Below, piece after piece: positions 17,271 through 24,811 of a stretch of DNA of 64,000 nucleotides (its first letter is position 1; each line of letters opens with the position of its first letter). Origin of the DNA: Alicyclobacillus mali NBRC 102425 (lineage in GTDB: Bacteria; Bacillota; Bacilli; Alicyclobacillales; Alicyclobacillaceae). The stretch spans positions 1-64,000 of the forward strand of contig NZ_BCSG01000003.1 of assembly GCF_001570745.1 (NCBI RefSeq), read 5' to 3'. Both the position numbers and the translations under genes were made by a program. The notes beneath the pieces were generated by a model, which saw only the letters and a list, made by a program, of their open reading frames with translations, had not been told where the DNA came from and did no database searches.

Positions 17271-17498
17271 AACAAGCTCCTGTGATGTTCGTGGGGCAGT
17301 TTTGGTTTTCATCCACGCAGTACCTACGGGAATCCGTGTCCGTCTGCGGATGCCATGCCTCGGCGTTGTGGACGGTTGAAACCGGCGGTAGGATACCCAC
17401 CTTGGAGATGGGGATGCAAAACCGATTGTCCCACGGCAGAACGGGGTTACATACCAAGCCGCTTGTCGACGCGCATATCGCTCGGCGGGCGGCTTTTT
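17271..17498 (+). ncRNA. ssrS: 6S RNA (SsrS) candidate
   Basis: A transcript of about 225 bases is bounded by a near-consensus promoter and an intrinsic terminator (AAGCCGC...GCGGCTTTTT, 17456-17498). The ends can fold into a long interrupted rod: GTGGG pairs with TGTCCCAC, and GGTTTT pairs with CAAAACC. Inner arms CCTAC/GTAGG and TCCGTC/GGACGG flank a central bubble. The 5' part GATGTTCGTGGGG and the 3' part GGGGTTACA resemble the conserved ends of bacterial 6S RNA, which binds and sequesters housekeeping RNA polymerase. No sensible protein is encoded here. Confidence 0.65.
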
Positions 17499-17517
17499 CA
17501 TGCGCTTGGCGGCAGCT

Positions 17518-17952
17518 TCAGTTGTCCGCCCCGCCCGCGCAGCGATCGCAGTAGCCGTAAATCTCGAGCCTGTGGTCTTCGATATGAAAGTTCGGCACCT
17601 GTTGCCGAATTCGGTCGATGGGGCACTCTTCGATGGGGATGGACGCTCCGCAGCGCAGGCACACGAGGTGATGGTGATGCCCGCGCGCGCACTGCAGGCG
17701 GTAACGAGCCCTGTCGTCCGCGAACTCCATCGGCTCGATCACGTTCTGTTCCACGAGGATCCCGAGCGTCCGGTAGATAGTGTCAAAGCTCACGGACGGG
17801 TAGATTTGACTGACGTGATCGTACACCTCTTTCGCCGAAAAATACCGATCCCGGTTCTCGACGAACAGATCCACCACCGCACGCCGCTTGCCGGTGAATT
17901 TGTAGCCCGCCTCTTTCAGCGCCTGGAGGATGGAGGCTGTGGTCTCGTGCAC
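17518..17952 (-). CDS. zur: Fur-family zinc regulator (Zur-like)
   Basis: 144 residues with the Fur fold: a winged helix in the first 85 residues, then metal ligands in GHHHHLVCLRCG and a C-terminal CDRC. The two CxxC pairs form the structural zinc site. GTG 17952 follows AAGGGAG. It is divergent from a ZnuACBB operon, and two 21-base AAATCG-type palindromes that match the Bacillus Zur box lie between them. It should repress zinc uptake, and itself, when zinc is sufficient. Confidence 0.85.
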   Translation of the reverse strand: MHETTASILQALKEAGYKFTGKRRAVVDLFVENRDRYFSAKEVYDHVSQIYPSVSFDTIYRTLGILVEQNVIEPMEFADDRARYRLQCARGHHHHLVCLRCGASIPIEECPIDRIRQQVPNFHIEDHRLEIYGYCDRCAGGADN

Positions 17953-17984
17953 CGAATACAACTCCCTTCTTCCGCCTCTATCAT

Positions 17985-18005
17985 AAATCGAAATCAATCC
18001 GATTT
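17985..18005. promoter_or_regulatory. Zur box 1
   Basis: An imperfect palindrome with AAATCG and CGATTT arms, 21 bases. Its right end overlaps the -35 element (TTTACA, 18003-18008) of the zinc-uptake operon promoter. It lies 33 bases upstream of the regulator start, so it can control both directions. Confidence 0.75.
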
Positions 18006-18031
18006 ACAAACCGCCCACAACCTGATATACT
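18003..18031 (+). promoter_or_regulatory. promoter of the zinc ABC transporter operon
   Basis: TTTACA (18003-18008), 17 bases, TATACT (18026-18031). The -35 is covered by Zur box 1 and the start point lies just before Zur box 2, a layout suited to tight zinc repression. Confidence 0.75.
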
Positions 18032-18045
18032 CCTCTCGGCAACCC

Positions 18046-18066
18046 AAATCGGAATCGTTCTGATTT
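18046..18066. promoter_or_regulatory. Zur box 2
   Basis: A 21-base near-palindrome with AAATC and GATTT arms around GGAATCGTTCT. It lies about ten bases past the expected transcription start and 20 bases before the znuA start codon. Confidence 0.75.
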
Positions 18067-18085
18067 GAGAGGGTGGAGAGAGAAC

Positions 18086-19024
18086 ATGAAGCGCCCATGG
18101 AGAAGTACGACCATCACCGCATTGGCCGCCGCGCTCATCGCGACGGGTTGCGGCATCGCGAAACCCGCATCGAACGGCGGAGCGTCGGCATCCCAGCCGA
18201 AAATCCGCGCAGTCGGAGCAGAGAGCGAATACGCGGACCTCATCCGCCAGATTGGTGGACCGTATGTGTCCGTCACAGCCATCATGTCCAACCCCGCGGT
18301 GGACCCGCACGAATACGAGGCCAATCCGAAAGACGCCATCGCGGTGGCTGAGGCAAACCTGGTTGTGCAGAACGGGCTCGGTTACGACGAGTTCATGAAC
18401 AAGCTCGAGCAGGCTTCGCCGAACCCCAAGCGGTACGTGATCGACGCGGGGCAGGCACTTGGCTATCAGCCGAACACCGCCAATCCTCATATCTGGTATC
18501 AATTGAATACCATGCCCCGGTTGGCGAAGATGGTCGCATCGGATCTGGGCAAACTGGATCCCAGTCAGGCGGCCTACTTTCAGGCGCGCGCGCATGCGTT
18601 CGTCCAGTCGCTCAAACCGTGGGATGAGGCGGTGGCCCGCCTGAAGGCGGCCTATCGCGGCCGCGGTGCGGCGGTCACGGAACCTGTGTCGGACTATCTG
18701 CTTCAGGAGGCAGGTCTCCAGATCAAGACGCCCTGGGCATTTCAGGAAGCCATCATGAACGGCACGGATCCGTCGCCGCAGGACGTGGCGCTGCAGACGC
18801 AGCTGTTCACGCACCACGAGGTGAGCGTGTTCTGCTACAACAAGCAGGTGGTGACAAACGTCACCAAGATGTTCCTCACGCTCGCCCAGCGAGAACACAT
18901 TCCGACGGTCGCCGTGTACGAGACGGAGCCCACGGGACTGACGTATCAGCAGTGGATGCTTGAGGAGACCAACGCCATCTACAACGCGCTCGCGCACGGC
19001 ACGTCCCTGGAGGCGATCTCGTGA
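18086..19024 (+). CDS. znuA: zinc ABC transporter substrate-binding lipoprotein
   Basis: 312 residues: a signal with lipobox ending ATGCG, then a cluster A-I metal-binding fold. Metal-ligand regions include DPHEYEANP near residue 80 and the NPHIWY motif near residue 135, each giving a His ligand. ATG 18086 follows GTGGAGAGAG. The His-rich acidic loop of many ZnuA proteins is absent. Coupling to ATPase and permease genes and flanking Zur boxes mark the substrate as zinc rather than manganese. Confidence 0.88.
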   Translation: MKRPWRSTTITALAAALIATGCGIAKPASNGGASASQPKIRAVGAESEYADLIRQIGGPYVSVTAIMSNPAVDPHEYEANPKDAIAVAEANLVVQNGLGYDEFMNKLEQASPNPKRYVIDAGQALGYQPNTANPHIWYQLNTMPRLAKMVASDLGKLDPSQAAYFQARAHAFVQSLKPWDEAVARLKAAYRGRGAAVTEPVSDYLLQEAGLQIKTPWAFQEAIMNGTDPSPQDVALQTQLFTHHEVSVFCYNKQVVTNVTKMFLTLAQREHIPTVAVYETEPTGLTYQQWMLEETNAIYNALAHGTSLEAIS

Positions 19025-19842
19025 CACCTGCCATCTCGTTTTGCGACCTCACCGTATCGTACGGCTCCCGCACCGTGTTTGCGCATCTGACGGGCGAGAT
19101 TCGGGCCAGACAGTTCGTCGGCGTGCTGGGACCAAACGGCGCCGGCAAGTCGACGCTGCTCAAAACGCTGGCCGGGCTCATCCGCCCCGCCGGAGGTGTT
19201 GTCGAGATCGACGGCAAGCCCGTCCGGCGGCGCAACGAGGCCATTGGCTACGTGCCGCAGGCGGTGCATTTGGACGAGGACGTGCCGCTCACCGGGCGCG
19301 ATCTCGTCGGCCTGGGTCTGGATGGGCATCGCCTCGGCTTTCCGCTCCCCTCCAGGCGGCGGCGCGACGCAATTGAAGCGGCGCTCGCGGAGGTGAACGC
19401 GCTCCACCTGGCGGACAGGCGCATCGGACGGCTGTCGGGCGGCGAGCGCCAGCGGCTGCTGATTGCGCAGGCCATCGTCTCGAAGCCGCGCGTCCTGCTG
19501 CTCGACGAGCCGCTCAACAACCTCGATCTCGCCTCCACGCACCAGGTGGTGGATCTCGTAAAGCGGCTCGCGCACGAGGGCCAGATGGCGGTGTTGCTCG
19601 TGGCGCACGACGTGAATCCGCTCATTGGCCGCGCCGACGAAATTCTCTATCTGGCCAATGGCCGGATGGCAAAAGGCGCCTTGGACGACGTGCTGCGCCC
19701 GGAGGTGCTGTCGGGGCTCTACGGCTACCCGGTGGAGGTGCTGCGCGCAGGAGGCCGGATCATCGTGGCTGCCGGGGCCATCGACGGACACGGGCACGCC
19801 GTGTCGGCGGCGAGCCCAGAGGCGAGCGTGATGCTGCCATGA
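19021..19842 (+). CDS. znuC: zinc ABC transporter ATP-binding protein
   Basis: 273 residues with Walker A GPNGAGKST near residue 38, a Q-loop, signature LSGGERQRLL and Walker B VLLLDEP. It powers metal import with the downstream permeases. It starts at GTG 19021 in a 4-base overlap with znuA (GTGA) and ends in a 4-base ATGA overlap with the first permease. About 25 C-terminal residues extend past the ATPase domain. Confidence 0.93.
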   Translation: MTPAISFCDLTVSYGSRTVFAHLTGEIRARQFVGVLGPNGAGKSTLLKTLAGLIRPAGGVVEIDGKPVRRRNEAIGYVPQAVHLDEDVPLTGRDLVGLGLDGHRLGFPLPSRRRRDAIEAALAEVNALHLADRRIGRLSGGERQRLLIAQAIVSKPRVLLLDEPLNNLDLASTHQVVDLVKRLAHEGQMAVLLVAHDVNPLIGRADEILYLANGRMAKGALDDVLRPEVLSGLYGYPVEVLRAGGRIIVAAGAIDGHGHAVSAASPEASVMLP

Positions 19843-20714
19843 CGCTCGGTTGGCTGGGCGAGGCGCTCGCGAGTGCGCCTGTCGAGCACGCGCTCGTCGC
19901 TGGCACCGAAATCGCATTTCTCTCCGGCCTGGTGGGTGCGTTCGTCATCTTGCGCGGGCAGTCGTTCGCGGGCCACGTGTTGACCGACGTTGGCACTACC
20001 GGCGGCGCCGGCGCCTACCTCGTCGGCATGAACGGCTGGCTTGGCTTTCTGTCGTTTGGCGTCGTGGCGTCCGTCGGCATGGAACTTACCGGCGGCCGAA
20101 CGCGCGGCGAGCGCGATCTCGCCACCGGCGTCGTGCTCTCCCTCGCGCTCGGCTTCGGCGCCCTGTTCCTGTACCTCGACGCACAGCTCGCGCACGCCAA
20201 CGCGTCGATGGCGGTGCTGTTCGGCTCGTTGTTCACGCTCGATCCCGCCCTCGTGCCGTGGATCTCGTTGGCGGCCGCTGCCTGCCTGGTGGCGATGCTC
20301 CTCATCTGGCGCCCGCTCGCCCTCGCGTCCGTCAACCCGGACCTCGCGCGCGTGCGCGGCGTTCCGGTTCGGGCGATATCCGTCGCGTTCATGGTGGTGC
20401 TGGCGGTGGCCGTCGAGACGGACGCCCTCGTGGCCGGATCGCTCCTCGCCACGGCGCTCATCGTCGGGCCAGCCGCGACAGCCGCTCGTTTCACGGCCAA
20501 CCCGCTTCGCGCGGGTCTCACGGGCGGCTTGCTCGGCGCGTTGATTGTGGCTGCTAGTGTGCTTTTGTCGTACGACAGCTACACTTGGCTGCCGCAGCAC
20601 ACCAGTTGGCCGGTGAGCTTCTTTGTTGCGGCGCTGGCGTTCTTGGCATACGCCGCGGCGGCAGGCGCAGACCGAGCCACATTTCGGCGCAGAGCGGAGG
20701 TCGAGCTGCGATGA
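19839..20714 (+). CDS. znuB: zinc ABC transporter permease 1
   Basis: 291 residues with about eight hydrophobic segments, of the ABC-3 (ZnuB/MntB) family. A coupling helix region is seen around the VNPDLARVRGVPVRAIS stretch in the second half. The first segments contain GAFVILRGQSFAGHVLTDVG, typical of this family. It is translationally coupled on both sides (ATGA overlaps). Confidence 0.87.
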   Translation: MTLGWLGEALASAPVEHALVAGTEIAFLSGLVGAFVILRGQSFAGHVLTDVGTTGGAGAYLVGMNGWLGFLSFGVVASVGMELTGGRTRGERDLATGVVLSLALGFGALFLYLDAQLAHANASMAVLFGSLFTLDPALVPWISLAAAACLVAMLLIWRPLALASVNPDLARVRGVPVRAISVAFMVVLAVAVETDALVAGSLLATALIVGPAATAARFTANPLRAGLTGGLLGALIVAASVLLSYDSYTWLPQHTSWPVSFFVAALAFLAYAAAAGADRATFRRRAEVELR

Positions 20715-21538
20715 ACCCGTTTTTGGTCCTTGCCTTTCCGTTCGCCCGGCACGCGCTGCTCGCGGCGAGCTTCGTCGCCGTGGCAGCGGGTTGGATCGGC
20801 TTCTACGTGGTCGTTCGAGGCACGGCGTTCGCGGCGCACGCGCTCCCGAAAATCGGATTTGCCGGCGCAAGCGGCGCCCTGCTCCTGGGCGTGAACTCGC
20901 TCGTGGGCGTCAGCCTCTACTCGGCCGTCGCCGCGCTCGGCATCGGGGCGCTGGCGGAACGGGACCGGCGCGATGTGGCGACGGCCCTCGTCCTCGCCTT
21001 GGGCCTCGGCACAGGCGCCCTGTTTCTCAGCCTGGGCAACCTGTATGCCGAGGATGCGATGTCGCTGTTGTTCGGCCAGGTGCTGGGCGTGAGTTCGTCC
21101 GGCGTCATCGAGACGGCCTGCGTGTCGGCCGTTGGCATCGCGCTTGTGGCGGCGTTTCACCGCAGGCTTCTCTTCACCACCCTGGCACGGGAAGCCGCCG
21201 CGGTCCGCGGCGCGTCCAACCGCATGGCGGACTGGGCTCTGCTCGTGAGCCTCGGCCTCGCGACGAGCGCCATGATGCCCGTGGTGGGCGCGCTTCTCTC
21301 GTTCAGCCTGCTCGTCGGCCCGGCGCTCGCGGCGCGCCATCTCGCCAGACGGCCCTGGCAGGCCATTGCCCTGAGCGTCGCGCTCTCGCTTCTCATCACA
21401 TGGCTATCGCTGTTCCTGTCGTTTTCGCTCGGTTGGCCCGTCGGGTTCTTCGTCTCCTGCCTGTCCGCGCTCGCGTATGCGGCGTCCCGCGGGAGCTCGC
21501 GCGCCTTCGCCCGCAAAACGGCTGCCCCCGCCGCATGA
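20711..21538 (+). CDS. zinc ABC transporter permease 2
   Basis: 275 residues, again ABC-3 family (GFYVVVRGTAFAAHALPKIG early, EAAAVRGASNRMADWALL later). Most Znu systems use one permease gene as a homodimer. Here two related but clearly different permeases follow one another, so a heterodimer is likely, as in some manganese/zinc systems. Starts at ATG 20711 overlapping the previous stop by four bases. It is the last gene of the operon. Confidence 0.83.
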   Translation: MNPFLVLAFPFARHALLAASFVAVAAGWIGFYVVVRGTAFAAHALPKIGFAGASGALLLGVNSLVGVSLYSAVAALGIGALAERDRRDVATALVLALGLGTGALFLSLGNLYAEDAMSLLFGQVLGVSSSGVIETACVSAVGIALVAAFHRRLLFTTLAREAAAVRGASNRMADWALLVSLGLATSAMMPVVGALLSFSLLVGPALAARHLARRPWQAIALSVALSLLITWLSLFLSFSLGWPVGFFVSCLSALAYAASRGSSRAFARKTAAPAA

Positions 21539-21671
21539 CGTGGTGATGGCCGTTTTTCGACATTCGCGTCCCCTTCGGCCCGAGAGCGCTTACACGATTT
21601 GCCACCCGAGCGATCCGTCTGCTAGGATGGGTTTCGTCATCATGGTTCGTTCTCGACGAGGGGTGAAGAGG

Positions 21672-22208
21672 ATGGACGAACAAGAGCGGCTTCGCCCGAA
21701 GACGTGCAAGGAGTCGCGCGCCACGAAAATCCTGCGCGTCTTCCCGGGGGATCTCAACGATCACCACACGATGTTCGGCGGCAAACTCATGGCCTACATC
21801 GACGACGTGGCCTCCATCTCCGCGGAGCGGCACGCCCGCGCGGAGACCGTCACAGCCTCGACCGACAGCGTCGATTTCCTGTTGCCCATCACCGAAGGAC
21901 ACTCGGTCTGCCTCACCTCGTACGTGACGTCGACGGGCCGCACGTCGATGGAAGTGTTCGTCAAGGTCGTGATTGAGCACCTGCGGACGGGTGAGCGCAA
22001 AATCGCGGCGACGGCGTTTCTGACGTTCGTCGCGCTGGACTCGGACGGAAAGCCGATTCCGGTGCCGCCCGTCATCCCGGAGACGCAGGAAGAGAAGGCG
22101 CTGCACGAGAGCGCACCGGCGCGCGCCGAGGCTCGACGGCAACACCGGGAGCAGAGTCGGCTGTTGGCCGCGCATCTGAAGCCGGATCGCCTGTGGGAAA
22201 TGATTTGA
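21672..22208 (+). CDS. acyl-CoA thioesterase (hotdog family)
   Basis: 178 residues. The hotdog thioesterase core reads VFPGDLNDHHTMFGGKLMAYIDDVAS, with the Asn/His and Asp residues of the YciA/BFIT-type active site, followed by ASTDSVDFLLPI. It hydrolyses acyl-CoA to free acid and CoA. GAGGGG lies eight bases before ATG 21672. The C-terminal 35 residues are basic and helical. An intrinsic terminator follows directly, so it is monocistronic. Confidence 0.87.
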   Translation: MDEQERLRPKTCKESRATKILRVFPGDLNDHHTMFGGKLMAYIDDVASISAERHARAETVTASTDSVDFLLPITEGHSVCLTSYVTSTGRTSMEVFVKVVIEHLRTGERKIAATAFLTFVALDSDGKPIPVPPVIPETQEEKALHESAPARAEARRQHREQSRLLAAHLKPDRLWEMI

Positions 22209-22211
22209 GGG

Positions 22212-22239
22212 AAGCCGCCCGCGTGGGGCGGCTTTTTTT
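22212..22239 (+). terminator. intrinsic terminator after the thioesterase gene
   Basis: AAGCCGCCC and GGGCGGCTT pair around a short loop (GCGT), followed by a run of seven T. Confidence 0.92.
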
Positions 22240-22267
22240 GTGTGGAGCTCTTGAGGTGCCCGCGGCT

Positions 22268-23260
22268 TCAGCGCTCGATGATGACGCGCCGCCCCGCGCG
22301 CGCCGAAAGAAGGCACGCGTCCAGCACGCGCATGTTTGCCACCGCATCCTCGGGCGGGAACCGAAGCGGCTTGCCTTCCAGGATGGCGCGGCCGAGATCG
22401 TCGACTTCGAGGGCGTAGGGGTCGAGCGGATCGAACGTCTCCACGCGCTCGCCCTCGGCCGAGATGAGGCGCAAGGTCACGGGCTCGCCGAGGAACGCGT
22501 GTTCCAGGATGAGGCGGCCGTTTGCGCCGACGATTTCCACCTCATTCCGATCCGCCGCCCACATGCCGCAGTCGAAGGTGAGCGAGACGCCGCCCGCGAA
22601 CTCGACGAGGCCGGCGAGGTACATGTCGACGCCGTCGTGATCGGGCGAGAAAAAGGCATGCGCCGTGGCCGCGATGGGTTCTTCGCCCAGAATGAGCCTG
22701 GCCGCGGAGATGGGATAGCAGCCGACGTCGTAGAGCGATCCGCCGCCCCAGTCGCGGCGGTAGCGGATGTTGCCGAGATCGGCCGCATTGTTGAACGTGA
22801 ACGAGCCGCGCATGCCGCGCACCGGCCCGATGGTGCCGGCCTGGATGAGTTCGAGCACCCTGTTGTAGCGCGGATGGTGGCGGTACATGAACGCCTCCGC
22901 AAGGTATACCCCGTGCGACCGGCAGGCGTCCACCATGGCCTCCGCCTCGCGGGCGTCGAGCGCGATGGGCTTCTCGCACAGCACGTGCTTCCCCGCCTCG
23001 GCCGCGTGGATGGTCCATGGCTTGTGCAGGTGATTGGGCAGCGGGATGTAGACCGCGTCCACGTCGGGATCGCGGAGGAGTTCCTCGTAGCTCGCATACG
23101 CGCGCGCCGCCCCGAAGCGACGCGCCACCTCCTTGGCTTTGGCGCCGTCGCGGCTCGCGACAGCGTAAAGCTCCCCCGTTTCGGACGACAGAATCCCGGG
23201 GATGAGCTTGCGAATGGCGATATCCGCGCACCCGAGAATGCCGAAGCGAACTTTCCTCAT
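22268..23260 (-). CDS. Gfo/Idh/MocA-family oxidoreductase
   Basis: 330 residues. The NAD(P)-binding Rossmann start is RFGILGCADIAIRKLIPGI; the family motif CEKPIAL lies near residue 95, and MYRHHPRYNRV and GGGSLYDVGCYPI follow in the catalytic domain. Such enzymes oxidise or reduce sugars, inositols or related compounds. ATG 23260 follows AAAGGGGTG; the open frame continues upstream only through 33-base repeats. It resembles xylose/glucose-fructose dehydrogenase types, but the substrate is unknown. Confidence 0.88.
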   Translation of the reverse strand: MRKVRFGILGCADIAIRKLIPGILSSETGELYAVASRDGAKAKEVARRFGAARAYASYEELLRDPDVDAVYIPLPNHLHKPWTIHAAEAGKHVLCEKPIALDAREAEAMVDACRSHGVYLAEAFMYRHHPRYNRVLELIQAGTIGPVRGMRGSFTFNNAADLGNIRYRRDWGGGSLYDVGCYPISAARLILGEEPIAATAHAFFSPDHDGVDMYLAGLVEFAGGVSLTFDCGMWAADRNEVEIVGANGRLILEHAFLGEPVTLRLISAEGERVETFDPLDPYALEVDDLGRAILEGKPLRFPPEDAVANMRVLDACLLSARAGRRVIIER

Positions 23261-23331
23261 CTGAACACCCCTTTGTTCCTGGATGACATCTGGCTCTCCC
23301 CATTCTGCCACACGGCGCGATCCATGTCGCC

Positions 23332-23430
23332 GTGATCCGATCTCCGGTGTCGAACCGCGCAGGCGTGATCGGATCTCTTTTGTCGAACATGGGCGGCGAG
23401 ATCGGATCTTTTTTCGAATATCGCGCAACG
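23332..23430. repeat. three 33-base tandem repeats
   Basis: Units begin at 23332, 23365 and 23398 and share the core GATC(C/G)GATCT followed by TCGAA. They lie just upstream of the oxidoreductase gene start, in the gap before the lipoprotein gene on the other strand. Because the period is a multiple of three, they leave an open but probably untranslated frame on the minus strand. Confidence 0.7.
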
Positions 23431-23503
23431 CCTGGGCGCATGGCAGCGCCTTCGTTTGCGGCGCGCCTTCGTGCACGAGCATAATGGGTGCGAGGTGATT
23501 GAC

Positions 23504-24736
23504 GTGCATCCTGGCCTTCGAACGGCCCTCGCCGCGCTCGCCATTTCGTCAGCGCTCGCGGGGTGTGGGACGGCACCTGCCACGCCCACGCCGCCCCATT
23601 CGACAACGCAAGACGACCATCTTCCCGAAGGCGCGTCCCCCGGCGCCCTCGTGGCGTGTGGATCGACGGAGGTGGCCGAATACACCGCTGGGAATTGGGT
23701 GTACTTCCCGGCTTCATCCATTCTAAGCGCGCCGTCCACCCTGTTCGAATCCGTGGACGTGTCCCCGACAGGCGAGGTGGCCGCGGTGACGAGTGGATCG
23801 CCCGACGCGTCGACGCCCGGGATGTCCTCCGCCAACATGCTCTGGACGTATCGCAAAGGCTGGCACCTGGTGTCCGTCCGCAACGACACGGACGTTCAGC
23901 TGCACACGTTTGGGCCGGACGGCTCGCTGTACGTCGTGCCGGACGACGGCACGCTGGCTGGCATTTGGAAACAGACGGCGAGCGGCTGGCAGCAGCTGCC
24001 CGGCAGCGCGCAACTGGGCTACATCGCCTCTCTGGCGTGGTCGCCGAAGGGCGTGCTCACGGTCGTGTCGGTGCCACAGAACGGAGCGACCACCGTTTGG
24101 CAGTTTGAAGGCGACCACTTTGTCGCTGTGACGAGCGATCACGCCCCATTCGCCGCAGACTCGCTGACCGTCGGCTTCGCTCCAAACGGCGATCTCGCCG
24201 TCGGCACGAGCGCGCACGGCGTGTGGATTGACGAAGGAGGTCGGTTTGTCCAACCGGGCGGCGTGGCCTGCCCCGTCACCGACGTGGGACAGTTCGCCTG
24301 GTCGCCAAAGGGCGTGCTGACCGTGAGCGGTAAGGCGGGATCGCAAAACGGCCTGTGGCAGTTTTCCGGCGGACGGTGGCAGCAGGTGCAGGGCGCGGGC
24401 CCGAACATCGGAGCGGATAAAATCTACCAGTTCGGCTGGTCGCCCCAAGGCGTGCTGACCGTGAGCGACGCCTCCCGGTGCCAAATCTTTGAACTCGTCG
24501 ACGGGCACTGGACGCCCGTGTGGACCAAGACGCACGCGACGGATCGAAACGCGACGCCGCCGAAATTCGCGTGGTCACCCACAGGCACGCTTGTGACGAG
24601 CGGCGGCGATCTCGGCGGGCTCTGGGAGCTCACCCCACGAGGCAACTGGACGGAAATTGGCGGCAAGTCCTCCCCGTTCGCTGGCGAGGTGGGCGTGAGC
24701 TTCACCTTCGCGCCGACGCGGTTTGTTCACGCGTGA
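23504..24736 (+). CDS. beta-propeller-like lipoprotein
   Basis: 410 residues: signal with lipobox ALAGCG, a Pro/Thr-rich linker, then at least five repeats with WSPKGVLTV-type cores (SLAWSPKGVLTVVS, QFAWSPKGVLTVSG, QFGWSPQGVLTVSD, KFAWSPTGTLVTSG), each followed by a WQF/WEL segment. This is the pattern of a multi-bladed beta propeller, probably on the outer face of the membrane. GTG 23504 follows GAGGTGA. Function is unknown; ligand or wall binding is a guess. Confidence 0.75.
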   Translation: MHPGLRTALAALAISSALAGCGTAPATPTPPHSTTQDDHLPEGASPGALVACGSTEVAEYTAGNWVYFPASSILSAPSTLFESVDVSPTGEVAAVTSGSPDASTPGMSSANMLWTYRKGWHLVSVRNDTDVQLHTFGPDGSLYVVPDDGTLAGIWKQTASGWQQLPGSAQLGYIASLAWSPKGVLTVVSVPQNGATTVWQFEGDHFVAVTSDHAPFAADSLTVGFAPNGDLAVGTSAHGVWIDEGGRFVQPGGVACPVTDVGQFAWSPKGVLTVSGKAGSQNGLWQFSGGRWQQVQGAGPNIGADKIYQFGWSPQGVLTVSDASRCQIFELVDGHWTPVWTKTHATDRNATPPKFAWSPTGTLVTSGGDLGGLWELTPRGNWTEIGGKSSPFAGEVGVSFTFAPTRFVHA

Positions 24737-24811
24737 GCAGAGGATTTCGCGGGCCGGATGGCGAATTGATGTGGCAACGCTTCAATTGAGCACAAAGGAT
24801 GATGACGCACT

